From NCBI RefSeq assembly GCF_029892155.1, contig NZ_JARZAG010000002.1, forward strand, positions 248,001 through 312,000: a stretch of 64,000 bases of DNA, given 5' to 3'. The first letter of the stretch is position 1. Each line of letters opens with the position of its first letter. The notes under the pieces were generated by a model. The model was given only the letters and a program-made list of their open reading frames with translations. It ran no database searches and was not told where the DNA came from. The translations under genes and the position numbers were made by a program. Below are positions 8,870-17,380 of this stretch, piece after piece. The DNA is from Kitasatospora sp. GAS204B (lineage in GTDB: Bacteria; Actinomycetota; Actinomycetes; Streptomycetales; Streptomycetaceae).

Positions 8870-8897
8870 CAACCAACCTGCTCGCCCGCGCATTCCC
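8870..8897 (-). promoter_or_regulatory. Sigma-R-dependent autoregulatory promoter of sigR
   Basis: On the minus strand the -35 element GGGAAT (8897-8892) and -10 element GTTG (8873-8870) are separated by exactly 18 bases, a perfect match to the sigma-R consensus. Transcription should start about 35 bases before the extended sigR start at 8829, so this promoter can encode sigma-R prime, as sigRp2 does in S. coelicolor. Confidence 0.9.
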
Positions 8898-8969
8898 GGC
8901 GCGCACGGATCCCCCGGACGCGCCAGCGGGCCGGGTGCCGGCCCGCCCGGCCGCCGAGCCGTAGAGCGT

Positions 8970-9653
8970 TCAGTCCAGCGGCAGTCCGGCCAGCCAGTCG
9001 GCGACGGCCGCGCAGAGCAGTTCCAGCGCCGCCGGCTGCCCGAGCGGCGCCGACTTGGGCAGCGCGAAGCCGTGGTTCGCGTACGGGATCGGCACCGGGC
9101 GCCGCTCGGCCGGGAACTCCGCCGGCGTGCCGAAGCTGTCCCGCTCGCCCTGCACCACCAGCGTCGGCAGCCCGGTGCCGAGCAGCTCGGCCACCCGGGA
9201 GCGCTCCGGCCTGCCGGGCGGGTGCAGCGGGAAGGCGAGCGCCAGCACCGCCACGGCCCCGCTCGCCGCGCCGGTCCGGCAGGCCACCCGGGCGCCCGCG
9301 CTGCGGCCGCCGACCACCAGCGGCAGGCCCTCGGCGGCCAGCCGCTCGGCGACCGGCAGCCAGCCGGCGTCCAGCGTCTTCGGCGCGGGGGCCAGCTTCT
9401 TGCCCGCCACCCGCCAGGGCTGCTCGACCAGCGCGACGGTGATGCCGTGCGCCGGCAGCGCGGCGGCCAGCGCCACCAGGTCCGGCGCCTCGATCCCGCC
9501 GCCCGCGCCGTGCCCGAGGCCGAGCACCGCCCGGGCCCGCCCGCGGGCCGGGTACCGGCTGATCCGCGCCGGGCCCGCCGGGGTGTCCACCATGCCGTGC
9601 TCGACCAGGCTGTGCTCGACCGCGCCGTGCTCGACGCTCCGCTCGACGGCCAT
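8970..9653 (-). CDS. Alpha/beta hydrolase, dienelactone-hydrolase-like
   Basis: A 227-residue cytoplasmic hydrolase of unknown substrate. It has the oxyanion strand GLGHGAGGG, the nucleophile elbow GGRSAG, the acid region GERDSFG and the catalytic His in ANHGFALP, in the order of the alpha/beta-hydrolase fold. The ATG at 9653 overlaps the stop of the SRAP gene (TGATG), with AAGGGG upstream. The first 22 residues are an odd repeat (VEHxx units) encoded by a 15-bp tandem repeat, so a later start at 9593 cannot be excluded, though that one lacks a ribosome-binding site. It is co-transcribed with the SRAP gene upstream. Confidence 0.85.
   Translation of the reverse strand: MAVERSVEHGAVEHSLVEHGMVDTPAGPARISRYPARGRARAVLGLGHGAGGGIEAPDLVALAAALPAHGITVALVEQPWRVAGKKLAPAPKTLDAGWLPVAERLAAEGLPLVVGGRSAGARVACRTGAASGAVAVLALAFPLHPPGRPERSRVAELLGTGLPTLVVQGERDSFGTPAEFPAERRPVPIPYANHGFALPKSAPLGQPAALELLCAAVADWLAGLPLD
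9597..9641. repeat. Three 15-bp tandem units inside a hydrolase N-terminus
   Basis: Units at 9597-9611, 9612-9626 and 9627-9641 each begin GTGCTCGAC and preserve the reading frame, encoding VEHxx pentapeptides. A fourth, partial copy follows. The length of 15 bp makes this a likely site of copy-number variation without frameshift. Confidence 0.8.
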
Positions 9654-10405
9654 CAGAACAGCGCCCCTTCGGACTCCGGGGTGGCCGGCTCGGTCAGCCC
9701 CGGGTGGTTGTTGCGGATGTTGCCGACCGCCGAGCCGACCGGGGTCGCCTTGAGCAGCCCGGGCGCCGGCGCCACCAGCAGCGAACGGGCGTGCTCGGCG
9801 TCGTCCAGCCCCGGATCCAGCCAGTCGTCGAAGGTCTCGCGCTGCAGGAAGAGCGGCATCCGCTCGTGGATCGGCGCCAGCAGCGGCTCGGCCTCGGTGG
9901 TCACGATGGTGCAGGTGACCAGCCAGCCTCGCGGATGGTCGGTCGGGACGGAGCGATCCCGCCAGAACTCGTACAGCCCGGCCAGCGCGAGCGGCGCGCC
10001 GTCCACCCGGCTGACGAAGAAGGGCTGCTTGCGCGGCTTGCCGCCGCTGACGCTCGGTATCGTCTGCCACTCGTAGTAGCCGTCCACCGGCAGCAGGCAG
10101 CGGCGGGAGGCGAAGGCCTGCCGGTACGCGGGCTTCTCGTGCACGGTGTCGGCCCGCGCGTTGATCATCTTGACCGCGGTCTCCGGCGATTTCGACCAGG
10201 CCGGCACCAGGCCCCAGCGCAGCTGCCGCAGCTGGCGCACCGGCTCGCGCTCGCCCTTGGGCACCCGCTCCAGGACGGCGAGGACCGGATCGGTCGGGGC
10301 CACGTTCCAACTGGGCGGCACGGTGTCGGCCGGGTCCCACCCGCTGACGTCGAAGAGCTCGACGATGTCCTCCGGCTTGGTGCTCGCCGCGAATCGACCA
10401 CACAT
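9653..10405 (-). CDS. yedK: SRAP/YedK-family abasic-site DNA-protein crosslinking protein
   Basis: A 250-residue SOS-response-associated peptidase. Members bind abasic sites in single-stranded DNA and form a thiazolidine crosslink through Cys2 after Met1 removal, which protects forks from strand breaks. The ATG at 10405 is fixed by the sequence MCGRF, since Cys2 must become N-terminal. The catalytic Glu region GYYEWQ and His in HERMPLF are both present. The longer open frame to 10480 is rejected for that reason. It heads a two-gene operon with the hydrolase and is divergent from the M50 gene. Confidence 0.93.
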   Translation of the reverse strand: MCGRFAASTKPEDIVELFDVSGWDPADTVPPSWNVAPTDPVLAVLERVPKGEREPVRQLRQLRWGLVPAWSKSPETAVKMINARADTVHEKPAYRQAFASRRCLLPVDGYYEWQTIPSVSGGKPRKQPFFVSRVDGAPLALAGLYEFWRDRSVPTDHPRGWLVTCTIVTTEAEPLLAPIHERMPLFLQRETFDDWLDPGLDDAEHARSLLVAPAPGLLKATPVGSAVGNIRNNHPGLTEPATPESEGALF

Positions 10406-10479
10406 ATCGCTAGCCTCCCACGTCCCGTCGGCCGCTGTTCCGGGCCGCCGCGCGGCGCCGCCGCACCGCCCGCGCACCA

Positions 10480-10522
10480 CCGACTCATCCCCTGCTGATC
10501 ACCGACTCATCGCCGACTCATC
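10480..10522. repeat. Short direct repeats in the yedK-M50 intergenic region
   Basis: CCGACTCATC occurs at 10480-10489, 10502-10511 and 10513-10522. The 205-bp divergent gap holds no other gene. The repeats lie upstream of both starts and might be binding sites, but no known consensus fits. Confidence 0.4.
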
Positions 10523-10610
10523 GCCGACCCGGAACCGGCGGCTACCCCCTTGTGGTCCTCGCATGGGAGGCTGCTGGCTTCCTCAACACCCGGGCACGGC
10601 AAGGACGATC

Positions 10611-11318
10611 ATGAACCACAGCATCAGCGAGGTCTGGCAGCGGGTCCTGGGCACCCAGCCGGACCCGCCGCACTGGCTGGTGTTCGGCTGCGCCGCGGCC
10701 GCGCTGCTGGCGATACTCCCGCACCCGCTGTGGCGGGTCAGCCGCAACGTGGTGACCATCGCGCACGAGGGCGGTCACGGCCTGGTGGCGCTGCTGACCG
10801 GGCGCCGGCTGGACAGCATCCGGCTGCACTCGGACACCTCGGGGCTGACCGTCTCCTCCGGGCGGCCGACCGGGCCCGGCATGATCCTCACCGCCGCCGC
10901 CGGCTACCTGGCCCCCTCGCTGCTCGGCCTGGGCGGCGCCGCGCTGCTGGCCGCCGGGCGGATCACCGCGCTGCTCTGGATCTCGATCCTGCTGCTCGCC
11001 GCCATGCTGATCATGATCAGGAACGCCTTCGGGCTGCTCTCGGTGGTGCTCACCGGCGGCGCCTTCTTCGCCGTCTCCTGGTACGGCAGCGCCCAGTTGC
11101 AGGCCACCTTCGCCTACCTGGGCGTCTGGTTCCTGCTGCTGGCCGGGGTGCGGCCGGTGATCGAGCTGCAGCGCAAGCGCCGGCTCGGCGGGGCCCGCGA
11201 CTCCGATGCCGACCAGCTGGCCCGGCTGACCGGGGTGGGCGCGCTGCTCTGGGTCACGCTCTTCCTGGTGGTGGCGCTGGCCTGCCTGCTCGCGGGCGGC
11301 AGCCAGTTGCTGGGCTGA
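10611..11318 (+). CDS. M50-family (site-2-protease-like) membrane metallopeptidase
   Basis: A 235-residue membrane protein with about six hydrophobic segments. The zinc motif HEGGH lies at residues 52-56 in the second segment (TIAHEGGHGLVALLTG), as in the M50B-like peptidases of actinomycetes. A second conserved patch, AAGYLAPSLLG, follows at about 95-105. Such proteins cut membrane-embedded substrates; the target is unknown. The ATG at 10611 follows AAGGACGATC. It stands just upstream of aroA, separated by two DnaA-box sequences. The third zinc ligand, usually an Asp near the C-terminus, is not obvious, so activity is inferred. Confidence 0.8.
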   Translation: MNHSISEVWQRVLGTQPDPPHWLVFGCAAAALLAILPHPLWRVSRNVVTIAHEGGHGLVALLTGRRLDSIRLHSDTSGLTVSSGRPTGPGMILTAAAGYLAPSLLGLGGAALLAAGRITALLWISILLLAAMLIMIRNAFGLLSVVLTGGAFFAVSWYGSAQLQATFAYLGVWFLLLAGVRPVIELQRKRRLGGARDSDADQLARLTGVGALLWVTLFLVVALACLLAGGSQLLG

Positions 11319-11323
11319 GGCGG

Positions 11324-11350
11324 TTGTCCACAGGACCTGAGTTGTCCACA
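11324..11350. promoter_or_regulatory. Two DnaA boxes (TTGTCCACA) upstream of aroA
   Basis: TTGTCCACA, the preferred Streptomyces DnaA-box sequence, occurs at 11324-11332 and again at 11342-11350, in the same orientation and 18 bp apart, in the 82-bp gap before aroA. They could make aroA DnaA-responsive or act as DnaA titration sites; the role is inferred from sequence only. Confidence 0.6.
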
Positions 11351-11400
11351 GGACGAAACGGTGGCGAAGCCCTTTTCCGGCCCGCCCTTAAACTGACCGC

Positions 11401-12732
11401 ATGACCGAGACCCCGTGGCCCGCCCCCGTCGCGACCACCGCAGTCGACGCGACCGTCACCATCCCCGGATCCAAGTCCGTCACCAACCGGGCGCTGGTCC
11501 TGGCCGCGCTGGCGGCCGAGCCGGGCTGGGTGCGGCGGCCGCTGCGCAGCCGCGACTCCCAGCTGATGGCGGACGGCCTGCGGGCCCTCGGCGTCGGCAT
11601 CGAGGAGCAGGTCAACAACTCCTCGGGCGGCACCGGCGGCGGCGACGCCTGGCGGATCATCCCGGCCGGGCAGCTCAGCGGCCCGGCCCAGGTGGACGTG
11701 GGCAACGCAGGAACGGTCATGCGCTTCCTGCCGCCGCTGGCCGCCCTGGCCGACGGCCCGGTGCACTTCGACGGCGATCCGCGCAGCCACCAGCGCCCGC
11801 AGCACGGCGTGATCGAGTCGCTGCGCGCCCTCGGCGCCCGGATCGAGGACGGCGGCCGCGGCGGCTTCCCCCTCACCGTGCACGGCACCGGCGCGCTGGA
11901 GGGTGGCACCGTCGAGCTGGACGCCTCGGCCTCCTCCCAGTTCGTCAGCGCGCTGCTGCTCTCCGGCGCCCGCTACAACCAGGGGGTGGAGGTCCGCAAC
12001 ATCGGCGGGCCGGTCCCCTCGCTGCCGCACATCCGGATGACGGTCGACATGCTCCGGCTGGCCGGCGTCCAGGTCGACGCGCCGGAGGACGGCGGCGAGA
12101 AGGACGTCTGGCGGGTCACCCCCGGGGCGCTGCGCGGCCGCGACCTGGTGGTCGAGCCCGACCTGTCCAACGCCGCGCCGTTCTTCGCCGCCGCGCTGGT
12201 CACCGGCGGCCGGGTCACCGTCCGCGACTGGCCCAGGCACACCACCCAGCCGGGCGACCGGCTGCGCGAGATCTACACCCGGATGGGCGGCTCATGCCGC
12301 TTCACCGACGCGGGCCTGGAGTTCAGCGGCACCGGCGTGATCCACGGCATCGACGCCGATCTGCACGACGTCGGTGAGCTCACCCCTGTGATCGCCGCCC
12401 TCGCCGCGCTGGCCGACTCCGAGTCGCACCTGTCCGGCATCGCCCACCTGCGCCTGCACGAGACCGACCGGCTGGCCGCGCTGGCCAAGGAGATCAACGA
12501 GCTGGGCGGCGACGTCAGCGAGACCGAGGACGGCCTGCGGATCCGCCCGCGCACGCTGCACGGCGGCGTCTTCCACACCTACGAGGACCACCGGCTGGCC
12601 ACCGCCGCGGCCGTGCTCGGCCTGGCCGTGACCGGCATCCAGGTGGAGAACGTGGCGACCACCGCCAAGACGCTGCCGGACTTCCCGGCGATGTGGAGCG
12701 AGTTGCTCGATCCGGCGACGGCGCGGGACTGA
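11401..12732 (+). CDS. aroA: 3-phosphoshikimate 1-carboxyvinyltransferase (EPSP synthase)
   Basis: Sixth step of the shikimate pathway: joins phosphoenolpyruvate to shikimate-3-phosphate. The 443-residue length fits the family. Motifs include GSKSVTNRALVLAALA (substrate-binding Lys), GNAGTVMRFLPP, the sulfate/S3P site SASSQFVSALL, the catalytic Asp-Glu regions and ETDRLAAL, and the C-terminal YEDHRLATAAAVLGL and KTLPDFPAMW. The PEP loop reads GNAGTVMRF and appears class I-like by overall pattern, but class assignment needs alignment. The next gene, rsgA, follows at 16 bp, so they are probably co-transcribed. Confidence 0.96.
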   Translation: MTETPWPAPVATTAVDATVTIPGSKSVTNRALVLAALAAEPGWVRRPLRSRDSQLMADGLRALGVGIEEQVNNSSGGTGGGDAWRIIPAGQLSGPAQVDVGNAGTVMRFLPPLAALADGPVHFDGDPRSHQRPQHGVIESLRALGARIEDGGRGGFPLTVHGTGALEGGTVELDASASSQFVSALLLSGARYNQGVEVRNIGGPVPSLPHIRMTVDMLRLAGVQVDAPEDGGEKDVWRVTPGALRGRDLVVEPDLSNAAPFFAAALVTGGRVTVRDWPRHTTQPGDRLREIYTRMGGSCRFTDAGLEFSGTGVIHGIDADLHDVGELTPVIAALAALADSESHLSGIAHLRLHETDRLAALAKEINELGGDVSETEDGLRIRPRTLHGGVFHTYEDHRLATAAAVLGLAVTGIQVENVATTAKTLPDFPAMWSELLDPATARD

Positions 12733-12748
12733 GCGGGAGTACAGCACC

Positions 12749-13804
12749 ATGCGCCGCTACGGCAAAGACGCCGACGAGGACGACATCCGCAACCGCCCGG
12801 GCCGCAAGGGCTCCCGGCCCAGGACCAGGATCCGGCCCAAGCACGAGGACGCCGACGAGGCGATGATCCTCACCGTGGACCGGGGCCGGCTGACCTGCCT
12901 GGTCGATGCCGGGACCAAGCAGGAACGCGAGATCGTCGCGATGAAGTCCCGCGAGCTCGGCCGCAAGGGCGTGGTGGTCGGGGACATCGTCGGCGTGATC
13001 GGCGACCTCTCCGGCGAGCCGGACGCGCTGGCCCGGATCGTCCGGGTCGAGGAGCGCACCTCGGTACTGCGGCGCACCGCGGACGACGACGACCCGTACG
13101 AGCGGATCGTGGTGGCCAACGCCGACCAGCTGGCCATCGTCACCGCACTCGCCGACCCCGAGCCGCGCCCGCGGCTGATCGACCGCTGCCTGGTGGCGGC
13201 CTTCGACGCTGGCATGACCCCGCTGCTGGTGCTCACCAAGGCCGACCTGGCCTCGGCCGCCCCGCTGCTGGAGTCCTACGCCCCGCTCGGCATCGAGTAC
13301 GTGGTGACCAGCCGCGAGGAGTTGGCGACCACCGGCGCGGAGGCGGTCCGGGAGCGGCTGCGCGGGCTCTCCACCGTCTTCATCGGCCACTCCGGCGTCG
13401 GCAAGACCACCCTGGTCAACGCCCTGGTGCCGCTGCACCAGCGGACCACCGGCCAGGTCAACGCGGTCACCGGGCGCGGTCGGCACACCACCGTCTCGGC
13501 CCTCGCGCTGCGGCTGCCCCCGCCCCCGGGGGTCAAGCCCGGCTCGAAGAAGGCGCTGGACCCGGGCTGGGTGATCGACACCCCCGGCTTCCGCTCCTTC
13601 GGCCTCTCGCACATCGACCCCTCCCGCGTCATCCACGCCTTCCCCGACCTGGAACCGGGCACCGTCGACTGCCCGCGCGCCTGCAGCCACGACGAGCCCG
13701 ACTGCGCGCTGGACGCCTGGGTCGCGGACGGCCACGCCGATCAGGCCCGGCTCTACTCACTGCGCCGGCTGCTGTCCAGCAAGGAGGCCCACGAGGGCGA
13801 CTGA
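12749..13804 (+). CDS. rsgA: Small-ribosomal-subunit biogenesis GTPase RsgA
   Basis: A 351-residue circularly permuted GTPase that checks late 30S assembly. The permuted order is visible: OB-fold (about 35-105), G4 TKAD (163-166), G1 GHSGVGKT (213-220) and G3 DTPG (277-280). It ends with a zinc knuckle of Cys308, Cys312, His314 and Cys319. The start follows GGGAG nine bases upstream. The N-terminal 30 residues are basic (RNRPGRKGSRPRTRIRPK), suited to rRNA contact. It lies 16 bp after aroA. Confidence 0.95.
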   Translation: MRRYGKDADEDDIRNRPGRKGSRPRTRIRPKHEDADEAMILTVDRGRLTCLVDAGTKQEREIVAMKSRELGRKGVVVGDIVGVIGDLSGEPDALARIVRVEERTSVLRRTADDDDPYERIVVANADQLAIVTALADPEPRPRLIDRCLVAAFDAGMTPLLVLTKADLASAAPLLESYAPLGIEYVVTSREELATTGAEAVRERLRGLSTVFIGHSGVGKTTLVNALVPLHQRTTGQVNAVTGRGRHTTVSALALRLPPPPGVKPGSKKALDPGWVIDTPGFRSFGLSHIDPSRVIHAFPDLEPGTVDCPRACSHDEPDCALDAWVADGHADQARLYSLRRLLSSKEAHEGD

Positions 13805-13846
13805 GCGATCCGAGGTGGCGACGACCCGGTGATTGGCGATCATTGA

Positions 13847-13872
13847 AAGGTCCGCCGACGAAGGTCCGCCGA
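13847..13872. repeat. 12-bp direct repeat, 14-bp period, upstream of the SMR gene
   Basis: AAGGTCCGCCGA occurs at 13847-13858 and 13861-13872. Copies at a helical-turn-scale period in an 86-bp gap just before the transporter's ribosome-binding site suggest an operator, perhaps for a TetR-like regulator. The regulator is not nearby. Confidence 0.45.
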
Positions 13873-13890
13873 TCGCCGAGGAGGGACCCG

Positions 13891-14214
13891 ATGGCATGGC
13901 TCATGGTGATCCTCGCCGGGCTGCTGGAGACCGGCTTCGCGATCAACCTGAAGCTCAGCCACGGCTTCACCCGGCTCGGCCCGACCATCGCCTTCGCGCT
14001 CTTCGCCCTGAGCAGCTTCGGCCTCCTCACCCTCTCGTTGAGGCACCTGCCGGTCGGCAGCGCCTACGCGGTCTGGACCGGCATCGGCGCGGCCGGCACC
14101 GCGATCTACGGCATCGTCTGGATGGACGAGACCTCCTCCGCCCTCAAGCTGGTGTCGATCTCGTTGGTCATCGCGGGCGTGGTGGGCCTGCAACTGAGCG
14201 GGTCCGGGCATTGA
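13891..14214 (+). CDS. Small multidrug resistance (SMR) transporter, Gdx/SugE-like
   Basis: A 107-residue four-helix membrane protein. The essential acidic residue of the family is Glu13 in LAGLLETGF. The third-helix run LPVGSAYAVWTGIGAAGTA is close to that of guanidinium exporters (Gdx, formerly SugE), more than to multidrug EmrE. The KLSHGFTRLGP loop also fits Gdx. However, the helix-1 Trp following the Glu in many Gdx proteins is missing here. The ATG at 13891 follows GAGGAGGGACCCG; the frame upstream to 13843 is not needed. Export of guanidinium by proton antiport as a dual-topology dimer is inferred. Confidence 0.88.
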   Translation: MAWLMVILAGLLETGFAINLKLSHGFTRLGPTIAFALFALSSFGLLTLSLRHLPVGSAYAVWTGIGAAGTAIYGIVWMDETSSALKLVSISLVIAGVVGLQLSGSGH

Positions 14215-14275
14215 CTCCGGGCTGTCGGTGCGATGTGCCAGCATGGGAGCCAGCAACGGCTCTCAGGAGGTCTCG

Positions 14276-14821
14276 ATGAGCGTCATCGACGAACGTGGCC
14301 ATCGCATCCTCGATTCGATCGAGGTCCCCGAGGGCTACCGGGTGGAACTCATCAACGGGAACATCGTCGTGTCGCCATCCGGTACGCCCCTGCACTGGAA
14401 GATCCAGCTCGATCTGCTCCGGCAGTTCTCCCTACGCTCGGGCTGGGAGGTCGCCGCCGAACAGACCATCAGGCACCCCGAGTACTCCGACGAACCTCAG
14501 CCCGACTTCTTCGCCCTTCCCTCCGAGACCCCGGTCGATCTGAAGGGCAGTTACCCCGCCCAGCACATCTCCCTGGTGGCCGAAGTGCTGTCGAAGAGCA
14601 CCAGGGGCACCGACCTGGTCGACAAGGTCGACCTCTACGCCCGCTTCGGTATCCCGTACTACCTGATCGTCGACCCGTTCAAGCGACTCTGCACCCTGCA
14701 CTGCTTCGTGGAACTCGGCGCTTACACCGACGCGGTCACCCTCGACTTCGGCCGCGGGATCCATCTGCCCGAGCCTTTCGGCTTCACGCTCGACACCAGC
14801 GGCTTCCCCGTCTACGAGTAG
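14276..14821 (+). CDS. Uma2-family (DUF820) putative restriction-endonuclease-fold protein
   Basis: A 181-residue protein of the Uma2 family, which has a PD-(D/E)XK nuclease-like fold and is often multicopy in cyanobacteria and actinomycetes; function is unknown. The ATG at 14276 is set by AGGAGG five bases upstream. Family features are [19 protein letters not shown] near the start, EPQPDFFAL (Asp), [10 protein letters not shown] (Glu) and [18 protein letters not shown] (Lys/Tyr), the last like the nuclease core. No toxin-antitoxin partner is seen next to it. Confidence 0.88.
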   Translation: MSVIDERGHRILDSIEVPEGYRVELINGNIVVSPSGTPLHWKIQLDLLRQFSLRSGWEVAAEQTIRHPEYSDEPQPDFFALPSETPVDLKGSYPAQHISLVAEVLSKSTRGTDLVDKVDLYARFGIPYYLIVDPFKRLCTLHCFVELGAYTDAVTLDFGRGIHLPEPFGFTLDTSGFPVYE

Positions 14822-14892
14822 CCGGCCGTCCTGGCCGTCCGCCACGCGAGCCGAACTGTCGATTCACCGGACGGCTCGCTACTGTTCGACCC

Positions 14893-15690
14893 ATGGCCGA
14901 CTACCACGATGATCTCCGCCTCGCCCATGTGCTCGCCGACTCGGCCGACTCGATCACTCTGGAGCGCTTCCGGGCGCTGGACCTGAAGATCGAGACCAAG
15001 CCCGACCTGACGCCGGTCAGCGACGCCGACAAGGCCGCCGAGGAGCACGTGCGCGGGGTGCTGCAGCGGGCCAGGCCGCGGGACGCGGTACTGGGTGAGG
15101 AGTTCGGGCTGGCCGGGTCCGGGCCGCGGCGCTGGGTGATCGACCCGATCGACGGGACCAAGAACTACATCCGTGGCGTGCCGGTCTGGGCCACCCTGAT
15201 CGCGCTGCTGGAGGAGGGCCCGGACGGCGAGCAGCAGCCGGTGGTGGGGATCGTCTCGGCGCCCGCGCTGCACCGGCGCTGGTGGGCGGCGAAGGGGCTG
15301 GGCGCCTACGCCGGGCGCAGCCTGGCCAAGGCCGGACGGATCAAGGTGTCGGGCGTCTCCCGGCTCGAGGACGCCTCGCTCTCCTACTCCTCGCTGAGCG
15401 GCTGGGAGGAGCGCGGCCGGCTCGACCCGTTCCTGGACCTGACCCGGGCCTGCTGGCGGACCCGCGCCTACGGGGACTTCTGGTCGTACATGATGCTCGC
15501 CGAGGGCGCGGTTGACATCGCTGCCGAGCCGGAGCTGAGCCTGTGGGACATGGCCGCCCCGTGCATCGTGGTGCAGGAGGCGGGCGGCCGGTTCACCGGC
15601 CTGGACGGCATCGACGGCCCGGGCGGCGCGGACGCGGTGGCCTCCAACGGGCTGCTGCACGACGAGGCGCTGCGGCGGCTGAGCGTCTGA
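14893..15690 (+). CDS. hisN: Histidinol-phosphatase, inositol-monophosphatase family
   Basis: Removes phosphate from L-histidinol phosphate in histidine synthesis. The 265-residue protein has both metal motifs of the IMPase fold: GEE (68-70) and DPIDGTK (84-90), with the C-terminal [17 protein letters not shown]. The start [11 protein letters not shown] and the match in gene order with the hisN region of S. coelicolor support HisN over a generic inositol monophosphatase, but the fold alone does not decide the substrate. It ends at a terminator shared with katA. Confidence 0.87.
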   Translation: MADYHDDLRLAHVLADSADSITLERFRALDLKIETKPDLTPVSDADKAAEEHVRGVLQRARPRDAVLGEEFGLAGSGPRRWVIDPIDGTKNYIRGVPVWATLIALLEEGPDGEQQPVVGIVSAPALHRRWWAAKGLGAYAGRSLAKAGRIKVSGVSRLEDASLSYSSLSGWEERGRLDPFLDLTRACWRTRAYGDFWSYMMLAEGAVDIAAEPELSLWDMAAPCIVVQEAGGRFTGLDGIDGPGGADAVASNGLLHDEALRRLSV

Positions 15691-15744
15691 CGCGACGTCA
15701 GTAGCGCACCGTCAGCGCACCGTCAGCGCAGCGGACATGGGTGC

Positions 15745-15780
15745 GGGCCCCGACGACCAGTCAACTGATCGTCGGGGACC
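15745..15780. terminator. Bidirectional terminator between hisN and katA
   Basis: Two 16-base arms with a TCAA loop pair at all but two positions (both G-U or similar), between the convergent stops at 15690 and 15799. Upstream at about 15705-15735 there are two and a half copies of an 11-bp repeat (AGCGCACCGTC). Confidence 0.8.
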
Positions 15781-15798
15781 GCTGTCATGGGGTGGGCG

Positions 15799-17280
15799 CT
15801 ACCGCTGCTTGCGCAGCTCGCGCACCGCGGCCTCCAGGCGCTGACCGTAGTCGGCGTCGGCCTGGCGGAAGTTGTCGATCGCGCGCTCGACGATGTCCTC
15901 GCGGTCGGCGGAGACCTTGGCGATGAAGCCGGCCAGGTTCGCGATCAGCCGCTGCTTCTCGTCCTCGGCGAAGAGCCGGTAGAGGTTGCCGGCCTGGACG
16001 AAGTCGCTGTCCTCGCGGTGCGCGGGCGCCGCGTGCGTGCCGGTCGGGCCGCTGACCTCGGTGGCCGCCCAGAGCGGACGACCGGTCTCGACCGGACCGC
16101 CGAAGCTGTTCGGCTCGTAGTTCTTCTGGCGGCCGTGCCGGCCGTCGTAGAGGTGGCCGTCGCGGCTGTTGGTGCGCGCCTCGGTGGCGTGCGGGCGGTT
16201 CACCGGCAGGTGGTCGGCGTTGATGCCGACCCGGTAGCGGTGGGCGTCCGCGTAGGCGAACAGGCGGCCCTGCAGCATCTTGTCCGGGGAGGGCCCGATG
16301 CCCGGCACGAAGTGCGCCGGGGAGAAGATCGACTGCTCGACCTCGGCGAAGATGTTGTCGGGGTTGCGGTTGAGCTCCAGCTTGCCGATCTCGATCGGCG
16401 GGTAGTCCGCGTGCGGCCAGACCTTGGTCAGGTCGAACGGGTTGAAGCGGTAGTCCGCGGCGTCGGCGGCCGGCATGATCTGCACCTGCACGGTCCAGCT
16501 CGGGAACTCGCCGCGCTCGATCGCCTCGCGCAGGTCGCGCTGGTGGCTGTCCGGATCCTCACCCGCGAGCTTGCCCGCCTCCTCGGCCGTCAGGTTCTTG
16601 ATTCCCTGGTCGGTCTTGAAGTGGTACTTCACCCAGAAGTACTCGCCGGCCTCGTTCTGCCACTGGTAGGTGTGCGAGCCGTAGCCGTTCAGGTGGCGGT
16701 AGCTGGCCGGGATGCCGCGGTCGCCGAAGAGCCAGGTCACCTGGTGGGTCGACTCGGGCGACAGGCCCCAGAAGTCCCAGACGTTGTCCGCCTCCTGCGA
16801 GCCGGTGTACGGGTCGCGCTTCTGGGTGTGGATGAAGTCGGGGAACTTGCTGGCGTCCTGGATGAAGAAGACCGGCGTGTTGTTGCCGACGAGGTCGTAG
16901 TTGCCCTCCTCGGTGTAGAACTTCAGCGCGAAGCCGCGCGGGTCGCGCACCGCGTCGGCCGAGCCGAGGTTGCCCGCCACGGTGGAGAACCGCAGGAAGG
17001 TCTCGGTCTGCTTGCCCACCTCGGAGAGGAACTTCGCCCGGGTGTAGGGCGTGAGGTCCGCGGTCACCGTGAAGGTGCCGTAGGCCGCCGCACCGCGGGC
17101 GTGCACCACGCGCTCCGGGATCCGCTCGCGGTTGAAGTGCGCGAGCTTCTCGAACAGCTGCTGGTCCTGGATCAGCGAGGGGCCGCCTATGCCGGCGGTC
17201 TCGGTGTTCTGGTTGTCGGCAACGGGCGCGCCGGCCTCTGTGGTCAGGGTCGGCCGCAGCTCTTCGTGGGCAGCAGTCAT
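15799..17280 (-). CDS. katA: Monofunctional heme catalase
   Basis: Breaks down hydrogen peroxide. The 493 residues from the ATG at 17280 (ribosome-binding site GGAGGTGCTCC) fit small-subunit clade-3 catalases. Catalytic His60 is in [11 protein letters not shown], the distal Asn is in GNNTPVFF (133-134) and the proximal heme Tyr is in [12 protein letters not shown]. It is transcribed divergently from a Fur-family regulator across a 100-bp gap carrying a Fur-type palindrome. The open frame beyond the start to 17427 covers the operator and is not coding. Confidence 0.96.
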   Translation of the reverse strand: MTAAHEELRPTLTTEAGAPVADNQNTETAGIGGPSLIQDQQLFEKLAHFNRERIPERVVHARGAAAYGTFTVTADLTPYTRAKFLSEVGKQTETFLRFSTVAGNLGSADAVRDPRGFALKFYTEEGNYDLVGNNTPVFFIQDASKFPDFIHTQKRDPYTGSQEADNVWDFWGLSPESTHQVTWLFGDRGIPASYRHLNGYGSHTYQWQNEAGEYFWVKYHFKTDQGIKNLTAEEAGKLAGEDPDSHQRDLREAIERGEFPSWTVQVQIMPAADAADYRFNPFDLTKVWPHADYPPIEIGKLELNRNPDNIFAEVEQSIFSPAHFVPGIGPSPDKMLQGRLFAYADAHRYRVGINADHLPVNRPHATEARTNSRDGHLYDGRHGRQKNYEPNSFGGPVETGRPLWAATEVSGPTGTHAAPAHREDSDFVQAGNLYRLFAEDEKQRLIANLAGFIAKVSADREDIVERAIDNFRQADADYGQRLEAAVRELRKQR

Positions 17281-17320
17281 GGAGCACCTCCGCGTCATCC
17301 GGTCGTGTGACTCGATCCTA

Positions 17321-17339
17321 ACTTGGACTTTGTCTAAGT
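17321..17339. promoter_or_regulatory. Fur/CatR-type operator between katA and its regulator
   Basis: ACTTGGAC-TTT-GTCTAAGT is a 19-bp inverted repeat with one mismatch, in an AT-rich island of a GC-rich genome, 41 bp from the katA start and 41 bp from the regulator start. It can repress both genes and be released on peroxide oxidation of the regulator. Confidence 0.8.
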
Positions 17340-17380
17340 CAACACTGGATCCGAGTTCAGAACTTGCTATCGTTCCAGTC

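Noticed and set aside
13805..13890. Guanidine-III riboswitch before the SMR gene
   Set aside because: A short stretch (CGAGGTG...ACCCGGT) recalls the type-III core, but the downstream strand needed for the pseudoknot is not there.
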